From positions 355,444-419,443 of the forward strand of contig BQJE01000001.1 in assembly GCA_021604545.1 (NCBI GenBank): a DNA stretch of 64,000 bases, in the 5' to 3' direction. Under the pieces are notes generated by a model. It did not search any database and had not been told where the DNA came from. It was given only the letters and a program-made list of their open reading frames with translations. The translations under genes and the position numbers were made by a program. Below are positions 62,733 through 64,000 of this stretch, piece after piece (position 1 is the stretch's first letter; each line of letters opens with the position of its first letter). Origin of the DNA: Micavibrio sp. Lineage in GTDB: Bacteria; Pseudomonadota; Alphaproteobacteria; Micavibrionales; Micavibrionaceae.

Positions 62733-63953
62733 ATGCGTCGCGTTGTGATCACAGGCATGGGGATTGTCTCCTGCATCGGGAATTCGGCCGCAGAGGTTTT
62801 GGATTCCCTTAAGGCCGGGCGCAGCGGCATCGTTGCGGCGCCGGAATATGCCGAGATGGGATTTCGCTCTCAAATTCACGGCAGGCCGGATATCAATCTT
62901 GAAGAGCATATTGATAAACGCCTGTTTCGCTTTATGGGTGATGCGGCGGCTTATACGCATCTGGCGATGGAGCAGGCGATTAAGGACTCCGGGCTTGAAG
63001 AAGGCGATGTGTCCAACGAACGCACCGGCATTGTTGTTGGCTCGGGCGGGCCGTCAACACGGGCGCAGGTGGCCGCTGCCGATATTACGCGTGAAAAGGG
63101 TCCCAAGCGCGTTGGTCCGTTTGCTGTGCCCAAGGCGATGTGTTCGACGACATCGGCGACAGCCTCTACGAATTTTAAAATTAAAGGCGTGAATTATACG
63201 ATTTCTTCGGCTTGTAGTACGTCGGCGCATTGTATTGGCAATGCGGCTGAACAAATACAATGGGGCAAGCAGGATGTGATGTTTGCCGGCGGCGGCGAGG
63301 AGCTGGACTGGACGCTTTCGGTTTTGTTTGATGCCATGGGAGCGATGAGCAGCAAATATAACGATACGCCAACAAAAGCGGCGCGGGCCTATGATGCCAA
63401 TCGTGACGGCTTTGTGATTTCGGGCGGCGGCGGCATTGTGGTTCTGGAGGAGCTGGAACATGCCAAAGCGCGCGGTGCGAAGATTTACGGCGAGATTACC
63501 GGATACGGCGCGACATCCGATGGGCATGACATGGTGGCACCCAGCGGTGAGGGCGGTAAACGGGCAATGTTGAAGGCTTTGGAGACGGTCAAAACGCCGG
63601 TGACTTATATTAATACGCATGGCACATCGACACCCGTTGGTGATATTGGTGAGATCAACGCTATTCGCGAAGTGTTTGAAGGCAAGGATATACCGCATAT
63701 CAGCGCCACCAAATCGATGACCGGGCATTCGCTGGGCGCGACAGGGGTGCAGGAAGCGATTTACTGCCTGCTGATGATGCAAAATGATTTTGTCGCGCCG
63801 AGCATTAACATCGAAACACTGGATGAAGGCGCGAAAAACATGCCAATCGCGCAGGAACGAATTGACAATGTAAAACATGAAACCGTGATCTCCAATTCCT
63901 TTGGCTTTGGCGGCACCAACTGCACCCTGGCCATGAGCAAATATGATGAATGA
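62733..63953 (+). CDS. fabB: 3-oxoacyl-ACP synthase I FabB
   Basis: Elongates the cis-3-decenoyl-ACP made by FabA. The Cys-His-His triad is Cys161 ([13 protein letters not shown]), the His in [11 protein letters not shown] and the His in [12 protein letters not shown]. Length 406, equal to E. coli FabB. ATG 62733 follows AAAGGAT; the in-frame 62700 start overlaps fabA and lacks an RBS. fabI begins within the last bases. Confidence 0.97.
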   Translation: MRRVVITGMGIVSCIGNSAAEVLDSLKAGRSGIVAAPEYAEMGFRSQIHGRPDINLEEHIDKRLFRFMGDAAAYTHLAMEQAIKDSGLEEGDVSNERTGIVVGSGGPSTRAQVAAADITREKGPKRVGPFAVPKAMCSTTSATASTNFKIKGVNYTISSACSTSAHCIGNAAEQIQWGKQDVMFAGGGEELDWTLSVLFDAMGAMSSKYNDTPTKAARAYDANRDGFVISGGGGIVVLEELEHAKARGAKIYGEITGYGATSDGHDMVAPSGEGGKRAMLKALETVKTPVTYINTHGTSTPVGDIGEINAIREVFEGKDIPHISATKSMTGHSLGATGVQEAIYCLLMMQNDFVAPSINIETLDEGAKNMPIAQERIDNVKHETVISNSFGFGGTNCTLAMSKYDE

Positions 63954-64000
63954 TCTGATGAAGGGTAAACGCGGCCTGATTATGGGGGTGGCCAATGACC
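63946..64000 (+). CDS. fabI: Enoyl-ACP reductase FabI (3' cut by window edge)
   Basis: Only the first 18 residues are visible: [18 protein letters not shown], which matches the FabI N-terminus with the Rossmann GLIMGVAND motif. The start overlaps the fabB stop by eight bases (an ATG at 63943 is an alternative). Catalytic residues lie outside the window. Confidence 0.9.
   Translation, partial: MNDLMKGKRGLIMGVAND

Noticed and set aside
63054-63995. Minus-strand frame of 313 codons across fabB
   Set aside because: Antisense to the conserved ketosynthase domain; the translation has no recognisable motifs and is rich in His and Arg.
1-64000. CRISPR arrays, prophage, transposase or toxin-antitoxin modules
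   Set aside because: No regularly spaced repeats, no cas, integrase, transposase or phage structural genes were recognised, and no convincing toxin-antitoxin pair.

Overview
The window looks like a contiguous, gene-dense stretch (about 65 protein genes, one tRNA) of an alphaproteobacterial chromosome of intermediate GC. The assignment rests on families typical of that class (DUF4167, DUF1491, the TIGR02302/DUF4175 membrane protein, MJ0042/DUF3426 zinc-ribbon protein, HIG1 twin-TM protein, DUF2125, alphaproteobacterial-type Fur) and on conserved neighbourhoods: ftsE/ftsX/ydcF/plsC/DUF2125/tyrA, ubiG next to lysC, prfA-prmC-DUF4167-clpB, gatCA(B) divergent from ruvX, and fabA-fabB-fabI. I cannot fix the order from sequence alone; a free-living, respiring, PHB-using lineage of the Rhodospirillales/Micavibrionales type is plausible. 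No prophage, insertion sequence, CRISPR array or secretion or toxin island was seen.

Layout. 0-2.4 kb: parvulin chaperone (cut by the left edge), Nudix hydrolase, methyltransferase, a small unknown gene and a palindromic interspersed repeat. 2.4-9.9 kb: metA, chorismate mutase, tyrA, then on the minus strand a PlsC-DUF2125 fusion, ydcF, ftsX and ftsE; the two fts genes are separated by an unrelated plus-strand gene. 9.9-17.5 kb: periplasmic helical-repeat protein, zinc-ribbon protein, DUF4175 membrane protein, lysA, an LptM-like lipoprotein, a TlpA-like thioredoxin and a pentapeptide-repeat protein. 17.5-19.3 kb: two response regulators with near-identical promoter-like upstream sequences and no kinase beside them. 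19.3-22 kb: etfAB, HIG1 protein, ubiG. 22-29.6 kb: lysC, a RodZ-like protein, prfA, prmC, DUF4167, and clpB behind a good RpoH-type promoter. 29.6-38 kb: lipoprotein, NlpC/P60 peptidase, leucyl aminopeptidase, tRNA-Ser(GCT), TerD, gatB, a duplicated-cysteine-motif protein, gatA, gatC, ruvX. 38-44 kb: YgjP-like metalloprotease, PHB depolymerase, an orphan CobD/CbiB-like membrane protein, rpmB and an unusual tgt. 44-49 kb: degenerate GGDEF protein, PAS histidine kinase, fur, DUF1491, prfC. 49-51.5 kb: a membrane-anchored spermidine-synthase-like protein. 51.6-57.6 kb: a complete SUF operon (rrf2-sufB-TM protein-sufC-D-S-T-A). 57.6-60.9 kb: unknown genes, dusA, an SH3 protein. 61-64 kb: unknown gene, fabA, fabB and the start of fabI.

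Most genes are housekeeping: amino-acid synthesis (metA, tyrA, lysC, lysA), translation (prfA, prmC, prfC, gatCAB, rpmB, tgt, dusA, tRNA-Ser), envelope and division, Fe-S assembly and unsaturated fatty-acid synthesis. The parts most worth a second look are the Tgt with all three zinc cysteines replaced, the PlsC-DUF2125 fusion, the split ftsE/ftsX pair, the membrane protein inside the suf operon, the long antisense 3' overlaps that give proteins low-complexity tails, and the twin response-regulator control regions. Intergenic gaps are short (none over about 250 bases lacks an annotated element).
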